NCBI GenBank assembly: GCA_009996515.1
Contig: JAACZV010000026.1
Span: 1 to 55,565 of the forward strand
DNA: 55,565 nt
Reading direction: 5' to 3'
Source: Comamonadaceae bacterium
GTDB taxonomy: Bacteria > Pseudomonadota > Gammaproteobacteria > Burkholderiales > Burkholderiaceae_C
Positions 33,428 through 43,740 of this stretch are shown piece after piece (the first letter of the stretch is position 1; every line of letters starts with the position of its first letter). The notes under the pieces are model-generated. The model was given only the letters and a program-made list of their open reading frames with translations, did not search any database and was not told the DNA's origin. A program made the translations under genes and the position numbers.

Positions 33428-34204
33428 TCAGCGCATCGTCGCGATCCGCCGCACCATCTCCTTGGCGAAGTCGACGAAGGCGATCGCGCCCTTGGAGCTG
33501 GGGTCGAAGACCACGCCCGGCAGGCCGTAGCTGGGCGCCTCGGCCAGCCGCACGTTGCGCGGAATGACGCTGTCGAAGACCTTGTCGCCGAAATGGGACT
33601 TGAGCTGGTCGCTGACCTGCTGCTGCAGCGTGATGCGCGGGTCGAACATGACGCGCAGCAGGCCGATGATCTCCAGCTCGCGGTTCAGGTTGGCGTGGAT
33701 CTGCTTGATGGTGTTGACCAGGTCGGTCAGCCCCTCCAGCGCGAAATACTCGCACTGCATGGGCACGATGACGCCATGGGCGCTGCACAAGCCGTTCAGC
33801 GTCAGCATGGACAGCGAGGGCGGGCAGTCGATCAGCACGAAGTCGTAGTCGGCATCGGCGGCGGCCAGTGCCGCCTTCAGGCGGGCCTCGCGGCGCTCCA
33901 GCTCCACCAGCTCGACCTCGGCGCCGGCCAGCTCGCGGTTGGCGCCCAGCACGTCATAGCCGGCCTTGTCGGCGCGGGTCCTGGCCTCGGCCACCGTGGC
34001 CGACTCCAGCAGCACGTCATAGACCGTCATCTCCAGCTTGCGCTTGTCTATGCCCGAGCCCATGGTGGCGTTGCCCTGGGGGTCCAGGTCCACGACCAGC
34101 ACGCGCTGGCCGATCTGCGCCAGGCCGGCGGCGAGGTTGACGGTGGTGGTGGTCTTGCCGACGCCACCCTTCTGGTTGGCGATGCAGAAAATCTTGGAGG
34201 CCAT
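33428..34204 (-). CDS. parA: Chromosome partitioning ATPase ParA
   Basis: 258 residues, a short chromosomal Soj-type ParA without an N-terminal HTH. The deviant Walker A KGGVGKTT (12-19) with signature Lys, and DPQGN and IDCPPS (switch) motifs are intact. ParA binds DNA non-specifically as an ATP dimer and is stimulated by ParB. The start is three bases after the LysE-like stop and the next gene is a GNAT. parB is not adjacent; it lies about 7.7 kb further on the same strand. Confidence 0.97.
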   Translation of the reverse strand: MASKIFCIANQKGGVGKTTTTVNLAAGLAQIGQRVLVVDLDPQGNATMGSGIDKRKLEMTVYDVLLESATVAEARTRADKAGYDVLGANRELAGAEVELVELERREARLKAALAAADADYDFVLIDCPPSLSMLTLNGLCSAHGVIVPMQCEYFALEGLTDLVNTIKQIHANLNRELEIIGLLRVMFDPRITLQQQVSDQLKSHFGDKVFDSVIPRNVRLAEAPSYGLPGVVFDPSSKGAIAFVDFAKEMVRRIATMR

Positions 34205-34207
34205 CTT

Positions 34208-34822
34208 CTACCTGGACAGGGCGAGCCGGATGCCGAAACCGAGCAGGCAGACGCCGGCGACCTTGTTGAGCGCTTGCGCGATCCAGGGCCGGGTGCGCAT
34301 GCGCGCGGCGAGGAGGTGGGTGAGCAGCACGGCAGCAAGGCCGTACAGCAGCGTCAGCGCGGCGATGGTGGAGGCCATCACGGCGAAGGTCGTCATGCCC
34401 TGGTGACGGGCCGGGTCGACGAACAGCGGGAAGAAGGCCATGTAGAACACGATGGCCTTGGGGTTCAGCAGCGTGATCAGCGCGGCCTGCCGGAAATAGT
34501 GGCCCGGGCGGATGTTCAGCACCGGCCCCTGGCCCGGCTTGGCGGCCAGCATCTGCCAGCCCAACCAGGCCAGATAGCCGGCGCCCAGCCATTGAACGGC
34601 CTGGAAGGCGGCCGGGTAGGCCGCCAGCAGCGCGGCGACGCCGGCCACGGCCAGCCACAGCAGCACCTGGTCGCCCGCAATGATGCCCAGCGTGGCGGCC
34701 AGGCCGCCTGCGACGCCACCCTTGCCGGTGGACGTGATCAGCGCCAGGTTGCCGGGACCCGGTATCGCGAGGAACAACACGATGGCGGCGACGAAGGCGC
34801 CGTAATCAGCGATGCCGAACAT
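34208..34822 (-). CDS. LysE/RhtB family transporter
   Basis: 204 residues with about six membrane helices and the RhtB signature (LFLAIPGPGNLALITSTGKGG); a later ALITLLNPKAIVFYMAFFP matches the LNPK motif. An amino-acid or homoserine-lactone type exporter of the inner membrane. It sits between rsmG and parA on the same strand, three bases before parA, which is a common arrangement in Burkholderiales. Confidence 0.93.
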   Translation of the reverse strand: MFGIADYGAFVAAIVLFLAIPGPGNLALITSTGKGGVAGGLAATLGIIAGDQVLLWLAVAGVAALLAAYPAAFQAVQWLGAGYLAWLGWQMLAAKPGQGPVLNIRPGHYFRQAALITLLNPKAIVFYMAFFPLFVDPARHQGMTTFAVMASTIAALTLLYGLAAVLLTHLLAARMRTRPWIAQALNKVAGVCLLGFGIRLALSR

Positions 34823-34869
34823 GGAGGGGCCACAAGGGGAGGGGTGGCCAGTTTAAGCGAGGGACTTGT

Positions 34870-35498
34870 TCACCCCGCCTTCGGGCGCATCCAGACCATG
34901 CAGCGCTGGGCGTCCAGGCCCGGCACGGCCAGTTGTTCCACGTGAAACACGTCCACATCGGCAGGCAGGGCGGCGATCTCGTCGGCCGGATGCTGGCCCT
35001 TCATGGTCATCCAGACCGCGCCTTCGGCCAGATGCTGGCGGGTCAGCGTCGTGAAGTCGGCCAGCGACGCGAAAGCGCGTGACGTGATGACACCGAAGGG
35101 CGGGGTCTGCAACTGCTCCACCCGGCTGTGCACGCCATGCAGATTGGGCAGCTTCAACTCGGCGGCGACCTGCTGGATGAAGCTGGCCTTCTTGGCGACG
35201 GCGTCCACGCAGGTCACGTCGGTGCCGGGGCAGCAGATCGCGATGACGACGCCCGGCAGGCCACCGCCGGCGCCGACGTCCATCAAGCGCGCCGGCGCGC
35301 CATGGCGCAGCAGCGGCGGGATGGCCGACAGGCTGTCGATCAGGTGGTGGCTCAGCATCTGCGCCGGGTCACGCACGGCGGTCAGGTTGTAGACCTTGTT
35401 CCACTTCTGCAGCAGGGCCAGGTAGGCCAGCAGCTGGTTGAGCTGGGTGTCGCTGAGTGTGAGGCCGAGTTCGGTGGCTGCCGCTTCGAGCTGTTCCC

Positions 35499-35502
<4 letters not shown>
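34870..35502 (-). CDS. rsmG: 16S rRNA m7G527 methyltransferase RsmG
   Basis: 210 residues, the usual size. SAM-binding motif I is [17 protein letters not shown], the family signature. It methylates N7 of G527 in 16S rRNA; loss gives low-level streptomycin resistance. The start overlaps the mnmG stop (ATGA at 35499-35502). A near-perfect parS site lies inside at 34934-34949. Confidence 0.96.
34934..34949. promoter_or_regulatory. parS site 1 (inside rsmG)
   Basis: TGTTCCACGTGAAACA matches the consensus parS TGTTTCACGTGAAACA at 15 of 16 positions. ParB binds here and spreads. It is kept within the rsmG coding sequence. Confidence 0.93.
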
Positions 35503-37460
<1,958 letters not shown>

Positions 37461-37511
37461 CGCGATCCTGGAAAGAACAGCCGCCCGCGCGAGGGCTCGG
37501 GCAAACCCCGA

Positions 37512-37540
37512 ATTTTACGAAGCGGCTGTGGATAAGTCAC
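37512..37540 (-). promoter_or_regulatory. mnmG promoter with a perfect DnaA box in the spacer
   Basis: On the minus strand a -35 GTGACT (37535-37540) and a -10 TAAAAT (37512-37517, 5 of 6 to consensus) are 17 bases apart. The sequence TGTGGATAA on the plus strand (37527-37535; minus TTATCCACA) is a perfect DnaA box filling most of the spacer and the first -35 base. DnaA binding should block RNA polymerase. The leader to the mnmG ATG is about 45 bases. Confidence 0.6.
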
Positions 37541-37719
37541 CCGTCGGATTTCTCGGGCGCCCGGCTCACCCGCGGCCCGCCGAGGGTGGGGGAGCGGGCC
37601 GCCGTCACCACCCAGCCCTGCAGGGCGGCCGGGGCGTGGGCCTGGGCGCGGAGGGCGGTGAGGGGCCAGTGCAGACCTTGGGCTGTGTCGGCAGTGAGCA
37701 GGCGCTCACCTTGCCGCAC
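37537..37719 (-). CDS. Possible small ORF between mnmG and cytochrome b561
   Basis: 60 codons starting with GTG, GC-rich at third positions, with no recognised motif and no clear ribosome binding site. It is in the same reading frame as the cytochrome b561 gene upstream and separated from it by that gene's single TGA, so it could be a lost C-terminal extension. Its end overlaps the mnmG promoter and DnaA box. It may not be a gene. Confidence 0.2.
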   Translation of the reverse strand: MRQGERLLTADTAQGLHWPLTALRAQAHAPAALQGWVVTAARSPTLGGPRVSRAPEKSDG

Positions 37720-37755
37720 ATCACCGATGCCTGGCGGGCGCAGGCCGCCGCACCG

Positions 37756-38475
37756 TCAGTCGTCGTCGTGGTGGCGGTCCCCATGATGCCTGTCGCCGTC
37801 GGCCTGGGCCTGGGCGGCACCGTGCCAGGGCGCGGTCGGGCCCAGGCTCCAGGCCCAGAAGCCCAGCGTGGCGACGAGCAGGGCCGCAGCCAGCAGGCGG
37901 TGCATGGAGCGTGTCGGCGGCGTGCCGGCCGGCACGGCCTTGCGCCCGGTCAGCATGGCCGGCACCAGGCGGTCATGCGCCAGCCGGCTCATCAGCAGCA
38001 CGGCGGCGACGTGCACGCCGGCCAGCAGCAGCAGTGCGTTGGCCAGGGTCTCGTGGACGTCTTCCCAGGCCTCGCCGCCCTGCCAGGCCAGCCAGCCGCT
38101 GCCGGCCGCCAGCAGGCCGGTGGCCAGCAGCGCCAGCACGGCCCAGCCGCCGGCCGGGTTGTGGCCCGCATGCGGCCCGGCCCGGCCGGCCAGCAGCCCG
38201 CGCAGGTGTGCGGCCACCGCCGCCGGTCCGCGCACGAAGCTGGCAAAGCGCGCCGGCGGCGTGCCGACGAAGCCCCACAGCAGCCGCAGGATCATGGCGC
38301 CGGCCAGCGTCAGGCCGAAGCTGATGTGCACGGCCCGCCAGCCCTGGCTCTCCGCGGTCAGCCAGGCGCCGGCCAGGCTCAGCACCATCAGCGCGTGCAG
38401 CAGGCGCACCGGCGCATCCCACAGGGGCTGGATCACGGTGCGGGGTGAAGTGGTGTCGGTCGAAGGCGAGGTCAT
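37756..38475 (-). CDS. Cytochrome b561 family membrane protein
   Basis: 239 residues from the ATG at 38473-38475 (GGAG five bases upstream). About four membrane helices with His residues suitable for two b-type hemes: the first helix WDAPVRLLHALMVLSLAG, HISFGLTLAGAMILRLLWG, and later WEDVHETLANALLLLAGVHVAAVL. The C-terminal tail is His/Asp-rich (GDRHHGDRHHDDD) and could bind metal. It moves electrons across the inner membrane, often to a periplasmic diheme cytochrome c, but none is adjacent. Divergent from the Crp/Fnr gene. Confidence 0.88.
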   Translation of the reverse strand: MTSPSTDTTSPRTVIQPLWDAPVRLLHALMVLSLAGAWLTAESQGWRAVHISFGLTLAGAMILRLLWGFVGTPPARFASFVRGPAAVAAHLRGLLAGRAGPHAGHNPAGGWAVLALLATGLLAAGSGWLAWQGGEAWEDVHETLANALLLLAGVHVAAVLLMSRLAHDRLVPAMLTGRKAVPAGTPPTRSMHRLLAAALLVATLGFWAWSLGPTAPWHGAAQAQADGDRHHGDRHHDDD

Positions 38476-38576
38476 GGTGGCTCCTGGAAGGGATGCGCCC
38501 ATGCTGGAGCGGCAGGCTTAGGGCTGGCTGAAGTCGAGCGCCGCCGCCGCGCCTTGCGCCATGCTGCAATGGCGTC

Positions 38577-39215
38577 ATGCCCATCCCGCCCGACCCCGTC
38601 CTGGCGCCGCTGGCCGAGCTCGCCACCCGCGCCCGGCCGCTGCGCGTTCCCGCCGGCACCCGGCTTTTCGATGCCGGCCAGCCCTGCCCGGGCTTTCCCA
38701 TCGTCGACGAAGGCAGCGTGCGCGTTGCTTTGCTCGCGCCCGATGGCCGCCAGATGGAGCTCTACCGCGTCGAGCCGGGCGAGGTCTGCGTCGTCTCGGC
38801 CACCTGCCTGTTCGCGCATCGCGCCGCCACGGCCTGGGGCGAGGCCCGCACGGAAACGGCGCTGCGCCTGGTCAGCCCGGCCGACTTCGAGGCCGTCTGC
38901 GAGCGCGACCCGGTGCTGCGCCGCTACGTCATGGGCCTGATGGCCGAGCGCCTGGCCGAGCTGATGGCCCTGGTGGAGGCGGTGGCCTTCCAGCGCCTGG
39001 ACCAGCGCCTGGCCGCGCTGCTCTGCGCCCGCGGCCCGCGGCTGCTGACGACGCACCAGCAGCTCGCCGAGGAGCTGGGCACCGTGCGCGAGATCGTCAG
39101 CCGGCTGCTGCGCCGCTTCGAGCGCGACGGCTGGGTGGCGCTGGGGCGCGAGCGCATCGAGCTGACCGATGCGGCCGCGCTGCAGCGGCTTTGCGCGGCG
39201 TCAAACGCTGTGTGA
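38577..39215 (+). CDS. Crp/Fnr family transcriptional regulator
   Basis: 212 residues. A cyclic-nucleotide-binding-like beta barrel (about 20-110) is followed by a long dimer helix and a winged HTH (158-188, THQQLAEELGTVREIVSRLLRRFERDGW). Six Cys are present (37, 71, 77, 108, 150, 206), but not the N-terminal cluster set of Fnr, so an Fe-S oxygen sensor is not supported; a redox or ligand sensor is possible. It is followed by a DUF2892 protein, a frequent neighbour of this regulator type. Confidence 0.9.
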   Translation: MPIPPDPVLAPLAELATRARPLRVPAGTRLFDAGQPCPGFPIVDEGSVRVALLAPDGRQMELYRVEPGEVCVVSATCLFAHRAATAWGEARTETALRLVSPADFEAVCERDPVLRRYVMGLMAERLAELMALVEAVAFQRLDQRLAALLCARGPRLLTTHQQLAEELGTVREIVSRLLRRFERDGWVALGRERIELTDAAALQRLCAASNAV

Positions 39216-39240
39216 CCGAGGTCACCGACAAGAGGCGGCG

Positions 39241-39260
39241 TGGCGCCGACGATGGCGCCA
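39241..39260. repeat. Inverted repeat upstream of the DUF2892 gene
   Basis: TGGCGCC (39241-39247) and GGCGCCA (39254-39260) form a 7-bp stem with a six-base loop, 24 bases before the DUF2892 start. It may be an operator or leader hairpin; no T-run. Confidence 0.35.
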
Positions 39261-39283
39261 TCACCACCTCGAAGGAGAGCAGC

Positions 39284-39478
39284 ATGTTCAAGACCAACGT
39301 CGGCGCCATCGACCGCATCGCCCGTATCCTCGCGGGCCTCGTGCTGCTGGGGCTGGCCGTCACCGGCAGCATCGGCGCCTGGGGCTATATCGGCCTGGTG
39401 CCATTGGCCACCGGCCTGCTGGGCAGCTGCCCGCTGTATTCCGTGCTGGGCTTCAGCACCTGCCCGATGAAGGGCTAG
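39284..39478 (+). CDS. DUF2892 small membrane protein
   Basis: 64 residues from the ATG at 39284, with AAGGAG six bases upstream. The DUF2892 pattern is clear: FKTNVGAIDRIARILAGLVL, a second hydrophobic segment, and a C-terminal GSCPLYSVLGFSTCPMK with two CP motifs. Members are inner-membrane proteins often linked to rhodanese or sulfide-handling genes (YgaP-like). Sixty-eight bases after the Crp/Fnr gene, probably its target. Confidence 0.9.
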   Translation: MFKTNVGAIDRIARILAGLVLLGLAVTGSIGAWGYIGLVPLATGLLGSCPLYSVLGFSTCPMKG

Positions 39479-39502
39479 GCCGGCGGGGCGGACAATCCCT
39501 GC

Positions 39503-39793
39503 ATGGCCGACGCCCCCGCCACCCCCTTCGCCTGCCGGCCGCGCTGCGCGGCCTGCTGCATCGCCCCGTCGATCAGCTCGCCCATTCCCGGCCATCCGGA
39601 CGGCAAGCCGGCCGGCGTGCGCTGCGCGCAGCTGGACGAGCAAGACCGCTGCCGCCTCTTCGGCCGGCCCGAGCGGCCCGCCGTCTGCGGCTCGCTGCAG
39701 CCCAGCGAACTCATGTGCGGCGACGGCCGCGAGCAGGCGCTGCGCTGGCTGGGCTGGATGGAGCGCGAGACGGCACCGCCGCGGTCGGGCTGA
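39503..39793 (+). CDS. YkgJ family cysteine cluster protein
   Basis: 96 residues with eight Cys in the YkgJ pattern: C11, C15, C18, C19, C41, C50, C62 and C72 (CRPRCAACC at 11-19, VRC at 39-41, DRC at 48-50). The motif probably binds a metal or Fe-S cluster. The GACAAT just upstream (39491-39496) could be a -10 with a very short leader. Function unknown. Convergent with the lipoprotein gene. Confidence 0.9.
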   Translation: MADAPATPFACRPRCAACCIAPSISSPIPGHPDGKPAGVRCAQLDEQDRCRLFGRPERPAVCGSLQPSELMCGDGREQALRWLGWMERETAPPRSG

Positions 39794-39816
39794 GGCGGGC
39801 CCCCGCTCCGAGGGGC

Positions 39817-40317
39817 TCAGGGGCCGGTGCCCTTGCCACGGATCTTGTCGGTCACCGCCTGCCGCGACGACAGCTCCTCGACCCACACTTCGCAGGCCTC
39901 GGCCGCTATGCGCCCCGCCACGCGATAGGCCTTGCCTGCCTCGGGCGTGAACTGCACCTCGCCCTGCACGCGGCAGGTCGGGTGAGTCATGGCGAGGATG
40001 GGCGCGGCGTATTGCGTCAGCGCCTGCAGCTGCACGCGGGCCGGCCGCAACGGCAGCTCGTTGCTCAGCGCGACCGGCGCCACCGCGAAGCCGCGGCCCT
40101 GGTTGGCGCTCACCGTGGCGCGGCTGGTGGTGGACAGGCGGCGCCCGTCCACGCGGCTCATCTCGAAGACGTGCAGCAGCGTGCCGCTGACCTGCACGGC
40201 CTGGTCGGCCACGTTGACAGTGGGGCCGTCATAGTCCGGCGGCGTGGCGGGCTCGAAGCCCCCGAAGCCCGCACAGCCGGCCAGCAGCAGCGCCAGGGCC
40301 GTGGCCGCTGCCCTCAT
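39817..40317 (-). CDS. Hypothetical lipoprotein, last gene of the NatAB-like operon
   Basis: 166 residues from the ATG at 40315-40317, overlapping the permease stop (ATGA). The signal peptide ends in a lipobox LLAGC with C15 as the lipidation site. The remainder is beta-rich with four further Cys-free stretches and two late Cys (TCRVQ, ACEVW), possibly a disulfide. No recognised family. Co-expression with the ABC exporter suggests an envelope role. Confidence 0.72.
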   Translation of the reverse strand: MRAAATALALLLAGCAGFGGFEPATPPDYDGPTVNVADQAVQVSGTLLHVFEMSRVDGRRLSTTSRATVSANQGRGFAVAPVALSNELPLRPARVQLQALTQYAAPILAMTHPTCRVQGEVQFTPEAGKAYRVAGRIAAEACEVWVEELSSRQAVTDKIRGKGTGP

Positions 40318-41492
40318 CGCGCCACCGCCGAGCGCATGGAGCGCGTCACGTACAGCAGCGCCACGGCGGCCAGCGCGAAGCCGGTGATGACGCCCGGCAG
40401 CACCTGGCTCCAGCGCAGCGCCTCGCCCTTGAGCACGGCCAGCATCAGCGTGTTCTGCGCCAGCCCCGGCACCCACAGATACCAGGGGGCTTCGCCGCCC
40501 GGGTTGAGCAGGCTGACCATGGGCATCAGGCTCACGACGGTGACGACCAGCGTGCTGCCGGCCTGCGCCTCCTTGTAGGTCTTGGAGCGTATGGCCAGCG
40601 CCATCAGCAGGGCCGACAGGCCGGCCGCCAGCGGGATCTGCAGCAGCCAGAAGGCCAGCACCTCGCCGGACCCGAACTGGAACATGGCCTGCAGGCTGTC
40701 GCTCCTGAGCAGCCATTGCGCCGGCACGAAGCTCAGCGAGGACAGCAGCGCCACGGCCATGCCCAGCAGCGCGACGGCGCCCCATTTGCCGGCCACGATG
40801 GCGCCATGCGGCACGGGGTTCATCAGCAGCGGCTCCAGCGAGCCGCGCTCGCGTTCGCCGGCCGTGCTGTCCAGCGCCGCGGTCAGCGCGCCGTAGAGCA
40901 CGGCCATGATGATGAACATCGGGATCATGGCCGTCAGCCGCGACGCGCGGGCCTGGGCGTTGGCCAGGTCGCGCTCCTCGATGTCCAGCGGCTCCAGCAG
41001 CTCGGTGGAGACGCCGCGCAGGGCCAGGCTCAGCGTCGCGCGCTCCTGGCCGAAGCCGCGCAGCAGGCCGCGCAGCGGGCCCACGTTGGCGCTGGCCCGC
41101 TGGTTGGCACTGTCCGTCACGATCTCCACGGCGGGCGATTCGCCATGCAGCAGCTTGGCCTCGAAGTCCGCCGGAATCACCAGCAGCGGGGCGGAGTTCT
41201 TGCCTTGGCGCAGCGCCGCCTCGTAGCCCTCGCGCGCCTTCTCGCCCTTCAGCGTGACGATGCTGTAGGTCTGCCGCTGGATGAAGTTGATCAGCGTGGG
41301 GCCGTTCTCCGTGCCGTACACGACCACTTGGCGCTTCTCCGCCTGCTCCTCCAGCGACGCGATCAGGCCGGACAGGGCCGTCAGCAGCAGCGGCCCCATC
41401 AGCAGCGCGGGGATCAGCAGGCGCAACAGCGTGCGGCGGTCGCGCAAGGCGTCGGAGAGTTCCTTCGCGAAAACGATCAGGCCCTGTTTCAT
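40314..41492 (-). CDS. ABC-2 type exporter permease (NatB-like)
   Basis: 392 residues with an N-terminal membrane helix, a large extracytoplasmic domain (about 45-180), and five C-terminal helices, the NatB layout. The TAALDSTAGERERGSLEPLL stretch is the family signature near the cytoplasmic coupling helix. NatAB exporters extrude Na+ in Bacillus, but other members move peptides or toxic compounds. It overlaps the lipoprotein and ATPase genes by four bases on both sides. Confidence 0.92.
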   Translation of the reverse strand: MKQGLIVFAKELSDALRDRRTLLRLLIPALLMGPLLLTALSGLIASLEEQAEKRQVVVYGTENGPTLINFIQRQTYSIVTLKGEKAREGYEAALRQGKNSAPLLVIPADFEAKLLHGESPAVEIVTDSANQRASANVGPLRGLLRGFGQERATLSLALRGVSTELLEPLDIEERDLANAQARASRLTAMIPMFIIMAVLYGALTAALDSTAGERERGSLEPLLMNPVPHGAIVAGKWGAVALLGMAVALLSSLSFVPAQWLLRSDSLQAMFQFGSGEVLAFWLLQIPLAAGLSALLMALAIRSKTYKEAQAGSTLVVTVVSLMPMVSLLNPGGEAPWYLWVPGLAQNTLMLAVLKGEALRWSQVLPGVITGFALAAVALLYVTRSMRSAVAR

Positions 41493-42271
41493 GCGGCCAC
41501 CTCTTCAGGGAATGCGAGTTTCACGAAAGCGTCCTCGAAGCGGGCCTCGCCGGCCTGTTCCAGCAGGCCGGACACGCTGCCATGGGCCACGCTGCGGCCC
41601 TTGGACACGACGACCACCTCGTCGCAGAGCTGTTCCACCTCCTGCATGATGTGGGTGGAGAAGACGATGCACTTGCCGCCGCCCTCGGGGCTGCGCAGCC
41701 AGCGCAGCGCCTCGCGCAGCGCACGGGTGGCCAGCACGTCCAGGCCGTTGGTGGGCTCGTCGAGCACGATGTTGGCGGGGTCGTGCACCAACGCGCGGGC
41801 CAGAGCCGTCTTCATGCGCTCGCCCTGGCTGAAGCCGTCGGCGCGGCGGTCCAGGATGGCCTGCATCTCCAGCAGCCGCGCCAGCTCCTCGGCGCGGGCG
41901 TTGGCGGCCTCGGGCGCCATGCCCTGCAGGCGGCCGAAATAAATGATGTTCTCGCGGGCCGACAGGCGCGGATACAGGCCATGCGCGTCGCCGAGTATGC
42001 CCATGCGGGCCAGCGCCTTCTGCGGCGCCTCCTTCACGGCCAGGCCGTCGACCGTGATCTGGCCGGCGTCCGGCGGGAACAGCCCGCCCAGCATGCGCAG
42101 CGTGGTGGTCTTGCCCGCGCCGTTGGCGCCCAGCAGGCCCGTGATGCGGCCGTCCTCGGCCCGCAGGCTCACGCCCTGCACCGCGTGCACGACGCGCTTG
42201 CTGCCGCGCTTGAACAGGCTGCCACCCGTCTGGGCGGTGAACTGCTTGTGAACGTCCTGGATGTTGATCAT
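41489..42271 (-). CDS. ABC transporter ATPase (NatA-like)
   Basis: 260 residues from the ATG at 42269-42271, which overlaps the hydrolase stop. Walker A GANGAGKTT, signature FSQGERMK (a variant of LSGGQ), Walker B IVLDEPTNGLD and the H-loop STH are all present. It powers the NatB-like permease. Stops and starts overlap along the whole operon (hydrolase, ATPase, permease, lipoprotein). Confidence 0.95.
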   Translation of the reverse strand: MINIQDVHKQFTAQTGGSLFKRGSKRVVHAVQGVSLRAEDGRITGLLGANGAGKTTTLRMLGGLFPPDAGQITVDGLAVKEAPQKALARMGILGDAHGLYPRLSARENIIYFGRLQGMAPEAANARAEELARLLEMQAILDRRADGFSQGERMKTALARALVHDPANIVLDEPTNGLDVLATRALREALRWLRSPEGGGKCIVFSTHIMQEVEQLCDEVVVVSKGRSVAHGSVSGLLEQAGEARFEDAFVKLAFPEEVAA

Positions 42272-43740
42272 TGGGCCGCTCCTCCTCGCGGCGATTGCAC
42301 CGGCTGGAAGGCCGGCGGGCGTGGGATGCGGGTCGCGCAGGCGGCCTCCTGGGGCAGGGCGGCGGCGTCGGTCTTGGCGTCGATGAAGCGGAACATCAGG
42401 TCGCGCACGCAGCCCAGGCTCATGACGCCATGGCCCGCCTCGGGCACCACCAGATGCTGCACGCGCTCCGGATGGCCGGCCGCGAGCGCGCGGGCGACGC
42501 GCTCGCCGTGGCGCGTCGGCGTGACCGGGTCGGCGCCGCCGCTCATCACCAGCACGGGGCTGGGTGCGGGCGGGATGGTGTAGAAGTCCGCCGGCACGTC
42601 GCCGCGGGGCCAGGTCTTGCACACCTGACCGTACATGCGGGCGTCCAGGGCCTGGAAGTCGGCGCCAGGCGCGTCCTGGCTGTCGGCAAGGCGGGGCATG
42701 TCTTCCGCGCAGATGACGCTGTAGTGCATGCCCATGGCCAGGCGCAGGGACGGGTTGCTGCCGAAGGCGTTGCCGAGGCCGAACAGACCGGTGAAGTTGC
42801 CGTCCGCCGCGGCCGCATGGATGGCCGCGGGCAGGGCGGCGGCCAGCGACGGCTGGTACAGCGGCGCGCGCACGGCGCGCAGCAGCAGCTCGCGGGTCAC
42901 CGTGAAGCGCTCGGGCTGCCCGGTCAGCGGGTGGGCCACCGTCACTTCGCGCGGCAGCGAGGCGAGCAGCTGCTGCCAGTCGGCGCGCAGCTGGGGCTGG
43001 GTCTTGGCGTTGGCGGCGATGAGCTTGTCCAGCGCGGCCTGGCCGTCGGTGGAGAAACTGGCCGGCAGCGCCATGTCCGGCGGCGCCACGCCGTCGATGA
43101 GGGTGCGCCTGACCTTGGTCGGGAACTGGCGCAGGTATTCCAGCGCGGCGCGCGTGCCGTAGCTGCCGCCGACGAGGTTCCACTGCGGCACGCCCAGGGC
43201 CTCGCGCACGGCGTCCAGGTCCTGCATGGCGATGCTGGTCGTGAAGAAGCGCAGGCCGCCGTCTTTGCCGTAGGGGAGCTTCTCCAGCGCCGCGCGGCAG
43301 GCGTCCAGGCGGCGCAGCTGGGCGGCGCTGTCCAGTTGTTCGGTGATGGGCAGCTGGCTGTCGTCGGGGCAGTTCAGCGGCGCGGACTGGCCGGTGCCGC
43401 GCTGGTCGATGAAGACCAGGTCACGCCGGTTGTGCAGCCGCGAGAGGCGCGACAGCACGCGCGGCGCGAGCTTGATGGCGCTCTGGCCGGGGCCGCCGGC
43501 CAGCATCAGCACGGCGTCGGGCTGCTTGTTGCGCGCCATGGCCGGCACGACGACGTAATGGATGTCGATCTTGACGCCGTCGGGCCGGGCCGGGTCCAGC
43601 GGGCGCTGCAGGCTGCCGCAGCGCAGCTCGTTGGGGATGCCGGCGATGCGGCAGGGCTCCAGCGGCGCGGCCTGCGCGGCGCCGCCCAGGACCAGCAGCA
43701 GGGCAGGAAGAAGGAGGAGGCGCTGCCAAGGTTCGCGCAT
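42268..43740 (-). CDS. Secreted alpha/beta hydrolase, tripeptidyl-aminopeptidase-like
   Basis: 490 residues. A signal peptide (about 1-24, LLLLPALLLVLGGAAQA) exports it. The core has LAGGPGQSA (80-88, oxyanion region), FIDQRGTGQSAP, nucleophile S193 in VGGSYGTRAAL, a GGADPVTP segment with the catalytic Asp and EAGHGVMS with the catalytic His. This is the TAP-like branch of alpha/beta hydrolases (prolyl or tripeptidyl aminopeptidases). It heads an operon with a NatAB-type exporter and lipoprotein, so a link between peptide hydrolysis outside and export or immunity is possible. Confidence 0.9.
   Translation of the reverse strand: MREPWQRLLLLPALLLVLGGAAQAAPLEPCRIAGIPNELRCGSLQRPLDPARPDGVKIDIHYVVVPAMARNKQPDAVLMLAGGPGQSAIKLAPRVLSRLSRLHNRRDLVFIDQRGTGQSAPLNCPDDSQLPITEQLDSAAQLRRLDACRAALEKLPYGKDGGLRFFTTSIAMQDLDAVREALGVPQWNLVGGSYGTRAALEYLRQFPTKVRRTLIDGVAPPDMALPASFSTDGQAALDKLIAANAKTQPQLRADWQQLLASLPREVTVAHPLTGQPERFTVTRELLLRAVRAPLYQPSLAAALPAAIHAAAADGNFTGLFGLGNAFGSNPSLRLAMGMHYSVICAEDMPRLADSQDAPGADFQALDARMYGQVCKTWPRGDVPADFYTIPPAPSPVLVMSGGADPVTPTRHGERVARALAAGHPERVQHLVVPEAGHGVMSLGCVRDLMFRFIDAKTDAAALPQEAACATRIPRPPAFQPVQSPRGGAAQ

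Noticed and set aside
37461-37755. Chromosome origin (oriC) next to mnmG
   Set aside because: Only one perfect DnaA box, no cluster, no AT-rich unwinding region and no dnaA or dnaN; it fits a regulated promoter better.
38540-38576. Fnr-type binding site before the Crp/Fnr gene
   Set aside because: TTGC...GCAA half-sites are present, but the spacing is not that of a TTGAT-N4-ATCAA site.
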